A stretch of 35,700 nt of DNA from Candidatus Saccharimonadota bacterium. GTDB taxonomy: Bacteria > Patescibacteriota > Saccharimonadia > Saccharimonadales > Saccharimonadaceae. Below the pieces are notes generated by a model. It had not been told where the DNA came from, searched no databases, and worked only from the letters and a program-made list of their open reading frames with translations. Each line of letters starts with the position of its first letter. Position 1 is the first letter of the stretch. This document shows, piece by piece, positions 8,628 through 17,886 of this stretch. Location of the stretch: positions 1 to 35,700 of the forward strand of contig WQTP01000039.1 of assembly GCA_009786195.1 (NCBI GenBank), written 5' to 3'. The translations under genes and the position numbers were made by a program.

Positions 8628-9393
8628 TTATTCTAATTCTAATAGTGATGTTCTATCGTCTGGGCTACTCATATTATAAAGATAGCCATTTGGAGAAATA
8701 AGTCTGTAATCACCTATTAAATATTCACTCGAATTATCAATTATTTCCATTCTAGGAAATTGCGCACGCATATCTGACACAATTCTCATGAACTGCGCAT
8801 AACTCACTTCGTATAGGTGTTGATTTTCTACTGCTAGCCCTCTCACGGGAGTAAACTGAAGTAATTTCCACTTTGTAACACCTTTTTCCTGCAAAGAGTG
8901 TCCCACATCCCCAATTTTATCGAGATTGAGTCTAGTTATCACTGAATTGATTGATACTTCAATATCATTTTCCCTCACAAGGTCTATACTATTTAGAATA
9001 TTTTGTTTATGATTTCCAGTTCGCCCAAGTAATTCGTTAATTCCATCATCTACTGAATCAATGGATAATGTAATTTTAGCAAGTCCATTTTTGATTTGTC
9101 CAATCTTTTTCGTTGTTAATAGGCTGCCGTTTGTTGTTAATTTATTTTTGATTCCATAACTATCTGATGTTTTTATTAGTTCGCCCAAATGGGGGACAAG
9201 AGTCGGCTCGCCTCCTTGAAATGTTAGGTCTGTTACACCAAGCTCGGCAAGTTTCGTAATAATTAAAAGATGTTGTTCTTTTGTTAAGTTGTTGTCTTCT
9301 AAATATCGAAAGCAATACCCGCACTTTTGATTGCATTTATCTGTTATTGCCCAAGCGACCTTAGAACTCTCTCTCTCTCTCTCTCATTTGCAT
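8628..9393 (-). CDS. Radical SAM enzyme, viperin-like; start ATG out of frame via a (GA)9 tract as sequenced
   Basis: The ORF track reports only 8628..9188 from a TTG. The same frame continues upstream as SSKVAWAITDKCNQKCGYCFRYLEDNNLTKEQHLLIITKLAELGVTDLTFQGGEPTLVPHL, which includes CX3CX2C and a GGEP motif. ATGs at 9393 and 9387 are out of frame relative to it across the GA tract. Confidence 0.85.
9367..9385 (-). repeat. Dinucleotide microsatellite (CT)9C on + strand, i.e. G(AG)9 on the coding strand
   Basis: Direct reading of ttagaaCTCTCTCTCTCTCTCTCTCatttgcat (19 nt). Confidence 0.97.
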
Positions 9394-9434
9394 TATCCGT
9401 TAATTATGGTTGACTAGTGGTTACTCCCTTGGTA

Positions 9435-9902
9435 TCATATGTCGCTAATTTTCTTCAGCACAATGTGCCGGTCGCGGCCTTCGCCCTCGGATTCGGAGGT
9501 GAGTTGGGAGTAATCAGCCAGAACTTTGTGGACCACGCGACGTTCGGCGGCGTTCATGGGTTTGAGACTCATCGCTTCACCGGTGTCTAAAACTTCTTTG
9601 GCCCACTTTTCGGCTTGGTCGGCGATGCGATCATTGTGACGACGTTTGTAATCGGCCACATCCAAATTCACTCGGGTTAATTCAGCTTCTTTCTGAATTA
9701 AAGTGGTTCGCACTAAAAATTGCAAACTGCGCAAGGTATCACCATTCTTGCCAATCAACAAGTTCGATAAATAAGTATTCGGCACCGAAAGTTCGATCAC
9801 ATCCTCATCAGCCGTCGCATAAACATCAACGTTAATACCAAAAAACGATAGTACGTCCTCGACGTATTTTTTGGCAAATGTTATCGATTCTTCCCTATTC
9901 AT
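9435..9902 (-). CDS. jag: Jag/KhpB-type KH-R3H RNA-binding protein
   Basis: KH core LLIGKNGDTLRSLQFLVR and R3H-like SLKPMNAAERRVVHKVLADY..TSESEGEGRDRHIVLKK; adjacent to yidC. Confidence 0.9.
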   Translation of the reverse strand: MNREESITFAKKYVEDVLSFFGINVDVYATADEDVIELSVPNTYLSNLLIGKNGDTLRSLQFLVRTTLIQKEAELTRVNLDVADYKRRHNDRIADQAEKWAKEVLDTGEAMSLKPMNAAERRVVHKVLADYSQLTSESEGEGRDRHIVLKKISDI

Positions 9903-9913
9903 TATAATTTTTC

Positions 9914-10885
9914 CTATTTCGCCTTGATCCTTCTCACAATCGTCTGGCCGCCACTGGGTTTTGGTGTTTTAACTTTGTAACTTTTATTCTTAGACGGTTT
10001 CTGGGTGATAATTTTTGCTTCGTGAATATCTTTGGGATTAAGTTTGGTAGTTTGAGCACGCGCGGATTTGGTAGCTAATTTTTCCATTTCGCCTAAATCT
10101 TGATTCAGAATAACGTGTTGTTGAATAATAGCGATAAGTGACGTTGTGGCATAATATAACATCACCGCGGCCGGTAGCGCTAAACCAATCATAAAAGTCA
10201 TTACTGGAAAAAGATAGATCATTTTACCAGTAGTAGCCGCTGCCATTTCAGTTTGGTCGACTTCTTTGCCGGCAGCAGCTTCGCGAAACATGTCGCGTAG
10301 TTTTTTCTTTTCAGATGCTTGTGGCATAACTTGCTTGCTTTGGTAAAACTGAAAAGCGGCGGCTAGTGCGGCGATAATTAATGCGGGTAAATACGAGCCA
10401 GCTGTTTTGGTTAAATCAATTATGCCGAATAAGTGTGTTGTGTTATTAGTAAGTAACTCTGGAATCCGCCCGACTTGTTCCAAAAACGGATAAATGAAAT
10501 CGCTGGGTACTACGTGTTGAGCTTGCTGATAAGTCGTTGAGAAAATCTGAATTACCCGAAAAATTGCGAAAAAAACTGGTAACTGAATTACCAACACAAG
10601 AATCGAGCCGAACGGTTTGATCCCTTTCTCGCGATAAAGTTCCATCATCATTTGGCTTTCCAGCATGCGGTTACCTTTAGCCTGGATTTTAATGCGCTTT
10701 AATTCAGGTTGAATCGAGCGCATTAGTTTGGTTTGGCGAAGTTGTTTTTTAACCAGCGGCCAGAGTAGAAAACGAATTAAAATTGTCAGGATAATAATCG
10801 CCACACCAAAATCCGCCACCAAGCTGTAGATTAGTGCCAGTACGTTAAAAATAGGTTGCGTCAGCAATCGATCAAAAATATTCAT
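9914..10885 (-). CDS. yidC: Membrane protein insertase YidC/Oxa1
   Basis: FGVAIIILTILIRFLLWPLVKKQLRQTKLMRSIQPELKRIKIQAKGN; YREKGIKPFGSILVLVIQLPVFFAIFRV. Confidence 0.95.
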   Translation of the reverse strand: MNIFDRLLTQPIFNVLALIYSLVADFGVAIIILTILIRFLLWPLVKKQLRQTKLMRSIQPELKRIKIQAKGNRMLESQMMMELYREKGIKPFGSILVLVIQLPVFFAIFRVIQIFSTTYQQAQHVVPSDFIYPFLEQVGRIPELLTNNTTHLFGIIDLTKTAGSYLPALIIAALAAAFQFYQSKQVMPQASEKKKLRDMFREAAAGKEVDQTEMAAATTGKMIYLFPVMTFMIGLALPAAVMLYYATTSLIAIIQQHVILNQDLGEMEKLATKSARAQTTKLNPKDIHEAKIITQKPSKNKSYKVKTPKPSGGQTIVRRIKAK

Positions 10886-10921
10886 GAGGATAGTTTAGCA
10901 GATTTTACCAAGAAACGCTAT

Positions 10922-11281
10922 TTATTTTGGGACTGCCTGTGTTTCCAGACCAGTCCCATGTAGTAGTGGCAAGAGTTGGATAGTCAACTCATCGTGTTTT
11001 GCGGCTAGAACATCAGCTGAATAAACACTAATGATGATATCAATCGCGGGTGAACCGGGCAGCAAATGTCGCGTGATTTCATAAATGCGACGACGAATAC
11101 GATTGCGTTTGACTGCGCTTTTAAAGATTTTTTTACTTACTACAACTGCCACGCGCGGATGACGACGATGTTTGTTAACCGCCCATCGAACCGCAAAGAA
11201 TTTACTATGCGCAACTTGACCATTCGACATAACATAACGCAAACTGTTATGACCGTGAAAACGATATTTCTGAGAAATCAC
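10922..11281 (-). CDS. rnpA: Ribonuclease P protein component (GTG start)
   Basis: VVVSKKIFKSAVKRNRIRRRIYEITR; located between rpmH and yidC. Confidence 0.93.
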   Translation of the reverse strand: MISQKYRFHGHNSLRYVMSNGQVAHSKFFAVRWAVNKHRRHPRVAVVVSKKIFKSAVKRNRIRRRIYEITRHLLPGSPAIDIIISVYSADVLAAKHDELTIQLLPLLHGTGLETQAVPK

Positions 11282-11408
11282 GAAAATTCCTTTCGAGCTA
11301 ATTCTGTCTCATTCGGAAAAATGCATAGATGTATTCTTCTCTCATTTCGTTGAATTATCATGCATCCATTCTATCACGAGGAGAAGGATCGTCGTGGCAA
11401 TTTTCAAT

Positions 11409-11546
11409 TTATACTGCGATTTTACCGCGTGCTTTGTTGCGTCGACGTTTTAGGACAGCCTGACCAGCTTTAGTGGCCATGCGAGCTCGAAAACCGTGTA
11501 CTTTGACGCGTTTACGGGTTTTTGGTTGATAAGTTCTCTTTGGCAT
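11409..11546 (-). CDS. rpmH: 50S ribosomal protein L34
   Basis: [45 protein letters not shown]; start revised from 11636 to the ATG at 11546. Confidence 0.97.
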   Translation of the reverse strand: MPKRTYQPKTRKRVKVHGFRARMATKAGQAVLKRRRNKARGKIAV

Positions 11547-11562
11547 AATGTGGCACATTGTA

Positions 11563-11597
11563 TCAAATTTAGTTGTTCTTGCCAAGTCTGACTGTCT
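11563..11597 (-). promoter_or_regulatory. Predicted rpmH promoter (TTGGCA-N17-TACAAT with TGn)
   Basis: Minus strand acTTGGCAagaacaactaaatttgaTACAATgtgccacattATG. Positions approximate. Confidence 0.5.
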
Positions 11598-11628
11598 TAA
11601 GAACATTTCTTCCACTGAAATCGATGAC

Positions 11629-11733
11629 TTATCCACAATTTTACAGGGGGAAAATGAAATCTGTGGAAAAACTGACCACTAAATGTCCAAAAATTACGAG
11701 ATTCGAAAAATCCAGATTGGGGGTTGTGGAAAA
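11629..11733. promoter_or_regulatory. DnaA-box cluster between rpmH and dnaA
   Basis: TTATCCACA at 11629-11637 (perfect consensus); TGTGGAAAA at 11662-11670 and 11725-11733. Confidence 0.7.
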
Positions 11734-11774
11734 GTTGGTAAGTTTGTTATGATATTTGCCAGAAAGGTTTCCAA

Positions 11775-13127
11775 GTGGAGAAAAGTCAGGAAGAAGTTTT
11801 GTGGCAAACAATACTCGGCGAGATTGAACTTTCGATGTCGCATGCTACTTTCGCGACGTGGTTCAAACCAACAGAGTTATTGGCCATCCAAGGTCAAAAT
11901 TTACAGGTTTTAGTTAATAATTTCTTCGCTAAAAATCAGTTCGAGAAGAAATTTGACGCGCAGATCAAACAAATTCTGCGAAAAAATGGTTTTTCATCCC
12001 CAACAATTGAATATATTATAAAAGGTAAGCACGCTACCAAAGAAGAAACTGTTGATGAAAAAACCATCCAAGCTCAAACAGAGGTTGAGCAACCAACAAT
12101 CAAAAGTCCGACTGGTCTTAATCCAAAATATCGTTTCGATAATTTCATCGTTGGTACTTGTAATGATTTGGCGCACGCCGCTTCGCAGGCAGCAGCAGCA
12201 ATGCCGGGTGAAAAATATAATCCAATTTTTATTTACGGTGGATCAGGTCTTGGTAAAACTCATTTAATTCAGGCGATTGGTAATGAAATTTTGGCAAAAA
12301 AACCGAGAACGCGTGTGTTATACGCTTCGGCTGAAACTTTTGGTAATGAATTTATCGATTATGTTCGATTTAAAAAGAATCGTGATTTCGGTAAAAAATA
12401 TCGTGATGTTGATGTTTTGATTATTGATGATATTCAGTTTATCGCTGGTAAAAAATCAACTCAGGAGGAGTTTTTCAATACTTTCAATTCTCTACATCAA
12501 TCAGATAAACAAATTATTCTATCATCTGACAAACCACCCGCCGAGATCCCTAGTTTGGCCGATCGTTTGCGTAGTCGTTTTCAAATGGGTATGGCAATTG
12601 ACGTGTCACTGCCAGATTATGAAACACGTTGTGCGATTTTGGAGGCCAAAGCTGCAGCCTTGGGGGTTAGTTTACCAACTGAAATAACTGAGTTTTTGGC
12701 CGATCAAATTCGTACTAATATTCGTGAGTTGGAGGGTGCACTCAATCAAATTTTGGCTTATTGTGAAATGCGACGAGAAGAACCAACCTTGATGCTAACT
12801 AAGGGTTTATTGGGTGATATCAAGAACTCGCGTCCTAAACACATTACTGCGCGACAAATTATCGATAAAACTGCTAGTTATTTTGACTTGAAAGCTTCTG
12901 ATATTTGTAGTCCGGCGCGCGATCGTCATATCGCCGAACCGCGTCAAATGGCGATGTACTTGCTACGTAGTGAGATAAAAATGAGTTTTCCTAAAATTGC
13001 TCATGAGCTCGGTCGCAAAGATCACACTACCGCTATTCACTCTGTTGAAAAAATTGAACGTGAGATAAAACTAAATGCTCGCGTTCGTGAGCAAATCTCA
13101 GATTTAAGGGAGAGACTTTATGCGTAA
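11775..13127 (+). CDS. dnaA: Chromosomal replication initiator protein DnaA (GTG start)
   Basis: NPKYRFDNFIVGTCNDLAHAA, FIYGGSGLGKTHLIQAIGNE, LIIDDIQFIAGKKSTQEEFFNTFN, ELGRKDHTTAIHSVEKIE. Confidence 0.98.
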   Translation: MEKSQEEVLWQTILGEIELSMSHATFATWFKPTELLAIQGQNLQVLVNNFFAKNQFEKKFDAQIKQILRKNGFSSPTIEYIIKGKHATKEETVDEKTIQAQTEVEQPTIKSPTGLNPKYRFDNFIVGTCNDLAHAASQAAAAMPGEKYNPIFIYGGSGLGKTHLIQAIGNEILAKKPRTRVLYASAETFGNEFIDYVRFKKNRDFGKKYRDVDVLIIDDIQFIAGKKSTQEEFFNTFNSLHQSDKQIILSSDKPPAEIPSLADRLRSRFQMGMAIDVSLPDYETRCAILEAKAAALGVSLPTEITEFLADQIRTNIRELEGALNQILAYCEMRREEPTLMLTKGLLGDIKNSRPKHITARQIIDKTASYFDLKASDICSPARDRHIAEPRQMAMYLLRSEIKMSFPKIAHELGRKDHTTAIHSVEKIEREIKLNARVREQISDLRERLYA

Positions 13128-13362
13128 AATCTTTGGAAAACTTGTTGATAAACTGCGAAATACTTTTGGAAAACTTTGGTTTGTTTTGGTAAAAAAATCT
13201 TGTGTAAATTGTTTCTTGTGTAAAAGTCGCGTTTTCTTCACCAATTTTTACCAAACTTTTTCACATGGGTTTTTGTTATTTTGGCCTCATAAAATTTCGT
13301 GGTTTTACCCATTTTCCACACCATTTACTGTGATTACTAATTTAAATAAAGGAGTATTATAA
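13128..13362. other. Candidate oriC: dnaA-dnaN spacer with short repeats and DnaA-like boxes
   Basis: AT-rich spacer with 12-bp direct repeat TTTGGAAAACTT (13132-13143, 13165-13176), 11-bp direct repeat TCTTGTGTAAA (13198-13208, 13214-13224), inverted TTTGGTAAAA/TTTTACCAAA (13185-13194/13246-13255), TGTTGATAA (13143-13151), TTTTCCACA (13312-13320). Confidence 0.6.
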
Positions 13363-14454
13363 ATGAAAGCGGTTGTAACCCAAGAAAATCTAGCTAGAGC
13401 TTTGAATATTGTTAGTCGAATCGCTAGTAGTCGCACTACGTTGCCAATTTTGAGTAATATTTTAATCAAAGCTGAAGATGGAAAATTGATTTTATCAGCC
13501 ACTAATTTAGAAGTTGCAATCACCGGATCTATCCCAGCTAAAATTAACCGCGAGGGGGTGTTAATTGCACCAGCCAGGTTAATTACTGAATTTATTGCGA
13601 ATTTACCAAAAACTAATATTGAAATTAACGCTAGTGATAATAAAATCACCATCACAGCTGGTAATTATCACTCTGTGGTTAATACGGTAGCAGCTGACGA
13701 ATTTCCTGTTTTACCTGAGCCGAAAACCAAAATATCAATTAAAATTCCAATTAGTGATTTTAAAAAAGCAGTAGCTGGAACAGCGTTAGTAGCTAGCAAT
13801 GACACTACTCGCCCAATTTTAACAGGTGTTTATTTACATACTTTTAATAGTGTTTTATATATGGCGGCAACGGATGGTTATCGGTTGGCTGAGAAAAAAG
13901 TTTTACCACTTGATAAAGAAATTTCAGCGATAGTACCAGCTTCAACTTTGAGTGATGTAGTGCGGATTATTAGTGATGAGATAAAAGAAATAACTGTTAA
14001 TTTTAGTGATGATCAAATTAGTTTTGTGATTGGTGACACAGTAGTAACTTCGCGATTAATTGATGGTAATTTTATTGATTATCGACAATTAATTCCCAAC
14101 AAAACAGATGTTGTGGCAACGTTAAATCATGATGAATTTATTCGGATCACCAAAATTTCCGAATTATTTGCTCGCGAAACCGCTGGATCAATTACTCTCA
14201 AGGTCGATGCTGATACTTCAACTCTCAGTATTCGTTCCATTACGTCCGAACTGGGTGAAAATAATTCAGAAGCCGAAGCGACGGTCAAGGGTAGCGGCAC
14301 AATCACCTTGAACTCAAAATTTTTACTGGATGCATTAAGTCAAATCGATGGCGATAATGTGAAACTTCAGTTCAGTGGTAAGTTAGCGCCAGCCTTACTA
14401 ACCGCCGATGACGATGATACTTATAAACACATTATTATGCCGGTAAAGAGCTAA
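13363..14454 (+). CDS. dnaN: DNA polymerase III beta sliding clamp
   Basis: MKAVVTQENLARALNIVSRIASSRTTLPILSNILIKAEDGKLILSATNLE; C-terminal KHIIMPVKS; SD aaaggag. Confidence 0.97.
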   Translation: MKAVVTQENLARALNIVSRIASSRTTLPILSNILIKAEDGKLILSATNLEVAITGSIPAKINREGVLIAPARLITEFIANLPKTNIEINASDNKITITAGNYHSVVNTVAADEFPVLPEPKTKISIKIPISDFKKAVAGTALVASNDTTRPILTGVYLHTFNSVLYMAATDGYRLAEKKVLPLDKEISAIVPASTLSDVVRIISDEIKEITVNFSDDQISFVIGDTVVTSRLIDGNFIDYRQLIPNKTDVVATLNHDEFIRITKISELFARETAGSITLKVDADTSTLSIRSITSELGENNSEAEATVKGSGTITLNSKFLLDALSQIDGDNVKLQFSGKLAPALLTADDDDTYKHIIMPVKS

Positions 14455-14475
14455 TACTCGTGATAAAATGTTGTT

Positions 14476-15543
14476 ATGATCAAAAATTTGCGCGTTCAAA
14501 ATTTTCGAAAACATCAGGATTTCAAGGTAGATTTTAAATCTAGCGCGACAATTATCACGGGCACAAACGGCAGTGGTAAAACATCGCTAATTGAGGCGAT
14601 TTATATTGCTCTTCAGGGTAAAAGTTGGCGGTCAAACTTTACAGAAATCTTGCGCGATGATGGTCAAAAAATTGCCGATTGGTGGCGAATTGATCTAGAA
14701 TTTCTTGACGGTCAAAAACGAATTATTAAATTCAAACCTCATCCTGATCCCCAATCTTATTCTTCGAAACTTGTTTCGGGATCTATAAAATCATTCAATA
14801 TTAATAATCAAACTTTTACACGTTTACCGGCAAAATTCAAAAAACCAACTATTTTATTTGAACCAAACGATTTGCAATTATTATACGGTTCGCCGACTCG
14901 TCGTCGCGATTTTTTTGATCGGTTTATTGGTCAAATCGAACCATCGCACGTGACTAATCTTAGGAAATTTGAACGGATTTTGCGTCAACGTAACAATCTT
15001 TTAAAATACGGCACTTCACTCGACGAATTGTTTGTTTGGGATCTGCAATTTGCTGATTTGGCCGAAAAAATTATTACCGCGCGCGATAAATGGCTCAAAG
15101 AAATTAATAACCATCTCAGTCATGAATATCAAAAAATCGTCGCTGGACACGATCAAATCACCATGAAATATACAGCGTTGCAAAAAACCCGTCAACAAAT
15201 CCTGGATCAACTAAAGGACGATTTTGTGAAAAATTGGCCATGTACTAAAACTGGTCCGCAAACTCATGATATCAAGTTCAAAATCAACGATCATGATGCT
15301 AAATTAACCGCCTCGCGCGGTGAAAATCGTACCATCATCTTTGCGATTTTAGCGGTTATGACCAAAATATTGAACCAAGTTTTAAACGAAAAAGTCTACT
15401 TATTATTCGATGATATTGACAGCGAACTCGATGCCAATCGCCGGAATGAACTATATAAATCCATAACTTTCGCCGAAAATTATTTATTCGCAACAACCAT
15501 CAAGATCGACAAAAATACTATGGATAGTGTTAATTTAATTTAA
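14476..15543 (+). CDS. recF: DNA replication and repair protein RecF
   Basis: MIKNLRVQNFRKHQDFKVDF, ITGTNGSGKTSLIEAIYIALQGKSWR, LLFDDIDSELDANRRNELY. Confidence 0.95.
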   Translation: MIKNLRVQNFRKHQDFKVDFKSSATIITGTNGSGKTSLIEAIYIALQGKSWRSNFTEILRDDGQKIADWWRIDLEFLDGQKRIIKFKPHPDPQSYSSKLVSGSIKSFNINNQTFTRLPAKFKKPTILFEPNDLQLLYGSPTRRRDFFDRFIGQIEPSHVTNLRKFERILRQRNNLLKYGTSLDELFVWDLQFADLAEKIITARDKWLKEINNHLSHEYQKIVAGHDQITMKYTALQKTRQQILDQLKDDFVKNWPCTKTGPQTHDIKFKINDHDAKLTASRGENRTIIFAILAVMTKILNQVLNEKVYLLFDDIDSELDANRRNELYKSITFAENYLFATTIKIDKNTMDSVNLI

Positions 15544-16592
15544 TAATAGAGATCATATTTGTAGACCCAACAGGCGTCCACTTGAAAATCACTAGTGGGA
15601 CAGGAGTAATATAAATTGACCACGTCGCCAGTTTTGAGCGGCGGCAACTTCTCATCTAGTTTGGGTACAAATTCACTGGTCAAAGTAACATCACGGGAGT
15701 TGATGTTGGTTGTGTTGGTGGGTAAGTTGTCACCGACGATGACGAAGTTTTTTGGCCAACCAGCAGTTGTCTTAAAGACAAGGCTGCGGCTGTCGTATAA
15801 CTCAATATATGCCACATCGTATTTTTCGACAACATTAACTTCAATAGTAAGGTCGCCAGTTGTCCTGAAGTTTGATGTTTGCACTTGCGTCCACAGCATA
15901 TCTCCGGTGCTATCTTTAGTTATTCTATTCCCAGCCAAAGTAATTCTTTCCAATTTGATGCCGTTTGAACGAGCATACAATTTCAAAGTAGCGGCAACCC
16001 CCCCAGCCCAATTATCTGTTCGATACTGCGCTAAAGTGGCTAAACCATTGAAAATAAATTCGTCCGAAACGTCCCTGTCGTAGGCCGGGCGGGAGAGCGT
16101 CCCGTTAGACCAGATATCGTTAAACTGAAAAACCAATTGGTCGCTGGAATCATAAATAGACACGTCGATGCTAACGTCATATTTATCTACTGTAACTTTA
16201 TATTTTGATTCATCAACATTAACGACCACATTAAAAGAAAGTCGATTTTCCGACACATCAATACTGCTTGTTTGTAAACTAATACGTTTGACACCGCGCA
16301 GTTTATTATAAGCAAAATGTTCAATAATAATCTGTATATTGTTAACATCATTTAATCTCCAATCAGTGTCCAGCAGTTTAGAGAAACCTAACATCTCTGG
16401 TCCCAGAATTGGTCCACCACCAGTATCGCCATAAGATACACTCTCTCCCGAAGCTGGATCTGTGCCAAGATATTTGTCACCCTTGGGCCAAACTAATACG
16501 GCCGCTATTATCAATACCGCAAAAATAACAAACACCACGACGATAGCCAACAAGGGATTTTCACGAAACGCTACGGATGCCTTTTTAAACAT
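15540..16592 (-). CDS. Hypothetical single-pass membrane protein, T4SS-locus associated
   Basis: N-terminal TM NPLLAIVVVFVIFAVLIIAAVLVW followed by a long extracytoplasmic region; SD taggag upstream of ATG. Confidence 0.6.
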   Translation of the reverse strand: MFKKASVAFRENPLLAIVVVFVIFAVLIIAAVLVWPKGDKYLGTDPASGESVSYGDTGGGPILGPEMLGFSKLLDTDWRLNDVNNIQIIIEHFAYNKLRGVKRISLQTSSIDVSENRLSFNVVVNVDESKYKVTVDKYDVSIDVSIYDSSDQLVFQFNDIWSNGTLSRPAYDRDVSDEFIFNGLATLAQYRTDNWAGGVAATLKLYARSNGIKLERITLAGNRITKDSTGDMLWTQVQTSNFRTTGDLTIEVNVVEKYDVAYIELYDSRSLVFKTTAGWPKNFVIVGDNLPTNTTNINSRDVTLTSEFVPKLDEKLPPLKTGDVVNLYYSCPTSDFQVDACWVYKYDLYY

Positions 16593-16602
16593 TGTTGTTC
16601 TC

Positions 16603-17886
16603 CTATGGACTTATTATAATATAACTCATTAATCGACTCATCAGAATATCTGGACTCACAGCTCCCTTACCATTACTACTGGACGTAAGGGTGGTCTTGC
16701 TCGTGTTTGAAGACGAACCGTTTGGATCAGCAATAAGCCAGTTACCGCTAGCATCTATACCCATGAACGCTAAAAAGTGTCCTACCTGGGAATATCCATA
16801 ATCGCCGCCCGCCACGACTCGCTTGCCTGTCTTTAGAGCATCGATAATCGCTTCTCTGTCACTTTCACTGTTACTATGTACTCTGTCGCTGGCTGTGACA
16901 TTATAAAAACTTGCAATATTCTTGAAAGGAGCAAGAGTACCATCTGTCGTGCAATGATAAATATTAGCCGCATTCATTTCATCATTAACAGTTTTTGGCG
17001 TGACCTGTTTACCTGTCAAACTAGTAATAATAATAGCCATCGCAGTCATCCCGCAACCAGAATGATGAATATCACCATTACCGCAAAAAGTATCTCCTCC
17101 CCATCTATCATCCCACTGAGAGAACACTTCGTATTGATCAAGGGCGGTAATCACGCCCGGTCCACCACTACCAGAATCAGAACAACTGTCGCCACCACCA
17201 CTAAACCCACCATTCCAACCAATCTCATTAATATAGGCTGTCAAAGAATCAACTGACTGTTTCATCCCCTCAATGGAGCCGTAACCTGCGCCGTTGATAT
17301 TTCCCTGAACCCAAGTCGGGCCGATTTTTTCGAGATATTCTTTCGGGTCGGCGATGCCAATAGCTTGGTCATGATAACCGTTAGTTAATGTTTTACCATA
17401 TTGGTCGAAACCTTCACCTAAATTCTTTCCCTGTATGCTCGCTCCACCCGCGCCTGTTCCTGGGGGGCAACCATTTCCCCAAAAATTATTTGCACCACAA
17501 ATAGAGGTAGGATCTTCGTAGCGCATTTGGACCAAAACAGCTATATATGGCACATTGTATTTATTGCCCATGCGAACCGCTAACTCACCATAATTATCGA
17601 GCAACCGCTGCATCGTTTCTTTATCACCATCGCCCCATCTGGCAGATAATTCACTCGGGTTGCCGTTAAAGAAGGATAACTCGGCATTTTTCGCACTCAT
17701 AATGTCAGTGCTACCGTCACTACCTGAACTACCACCCGCACCACACTCAACGCCAACGTTATAGTTTCTAATTCCAGCGCTAAAAATTGTCTTTTGATCT
17801 CGACTACTGGCCTGAACGTTTGTTGATAGCATCAATATGGCGAACAATGAAAACGCGCCGATGATTATCAAACTTTTCTTTTTCAT
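16603..17886 (-). CDS. Secreted cell-wall hydrolase: glucosaminidase/lysozyme-like domain plus peptidase C39-like domain
   Basis: Signal peptide MKKKSLIIIGAFSLFAILMLSTNVQASS; PYIAVLVQMRYEDPTSICGANNFWGNGCPPG; C39-like EVFSQWDDRW..HHSGCGMTAMAIIITSLTGKQVTPKTV and GHFLAFMGIDASGNWLIADPNG. Confidence 0.75.
   Translation of the reverse strand: MKKKSLIIIGAFSLFAILMLSTNVQASSRDQKTIFSAGIRNYNVGVECGAGGSSGSDGSTDIMSAKNAELSFFNGNPSELSARWGDGDKETMQRLLDNYGELAVRMGNKYNVPYIAVLVQMRYEDPTSICGANNFWGNGCPPGTGAGGASIQGKNLGEGFDQYGKTLTNGYHDQAIGIADPKEYLEKIGPTWVQGNINGAGYGSIEGMKQSVDSLTAYINEIGWNGGFSGGGDSCSDSGSGGPGVITALDQYEVFSQWDDRWGGDTFCGNGDIHHSGCGMTAMAIIITSLTGKQVTPKTVNDEMNAANIYHCTTDGTLAPFKNIASFYNVTASDRVHSNSESDREAIIDALKTGKRVVAGGDYGYSQVGHFLAFMGIDASGNWLIADPNGSSSNTSKTTLTSSSNGKGAVSPDILMSRLMSYIIISP

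Noticed and set aside
8628-9188. Interpreting the radical SAM ORF as a truncated pseudogene starting at the TTG
   Set aside because: The same frame continues upstream through intact GGEP and CX3CX2C motifs to the GA tract; the only disruption is the repeat-length frame.
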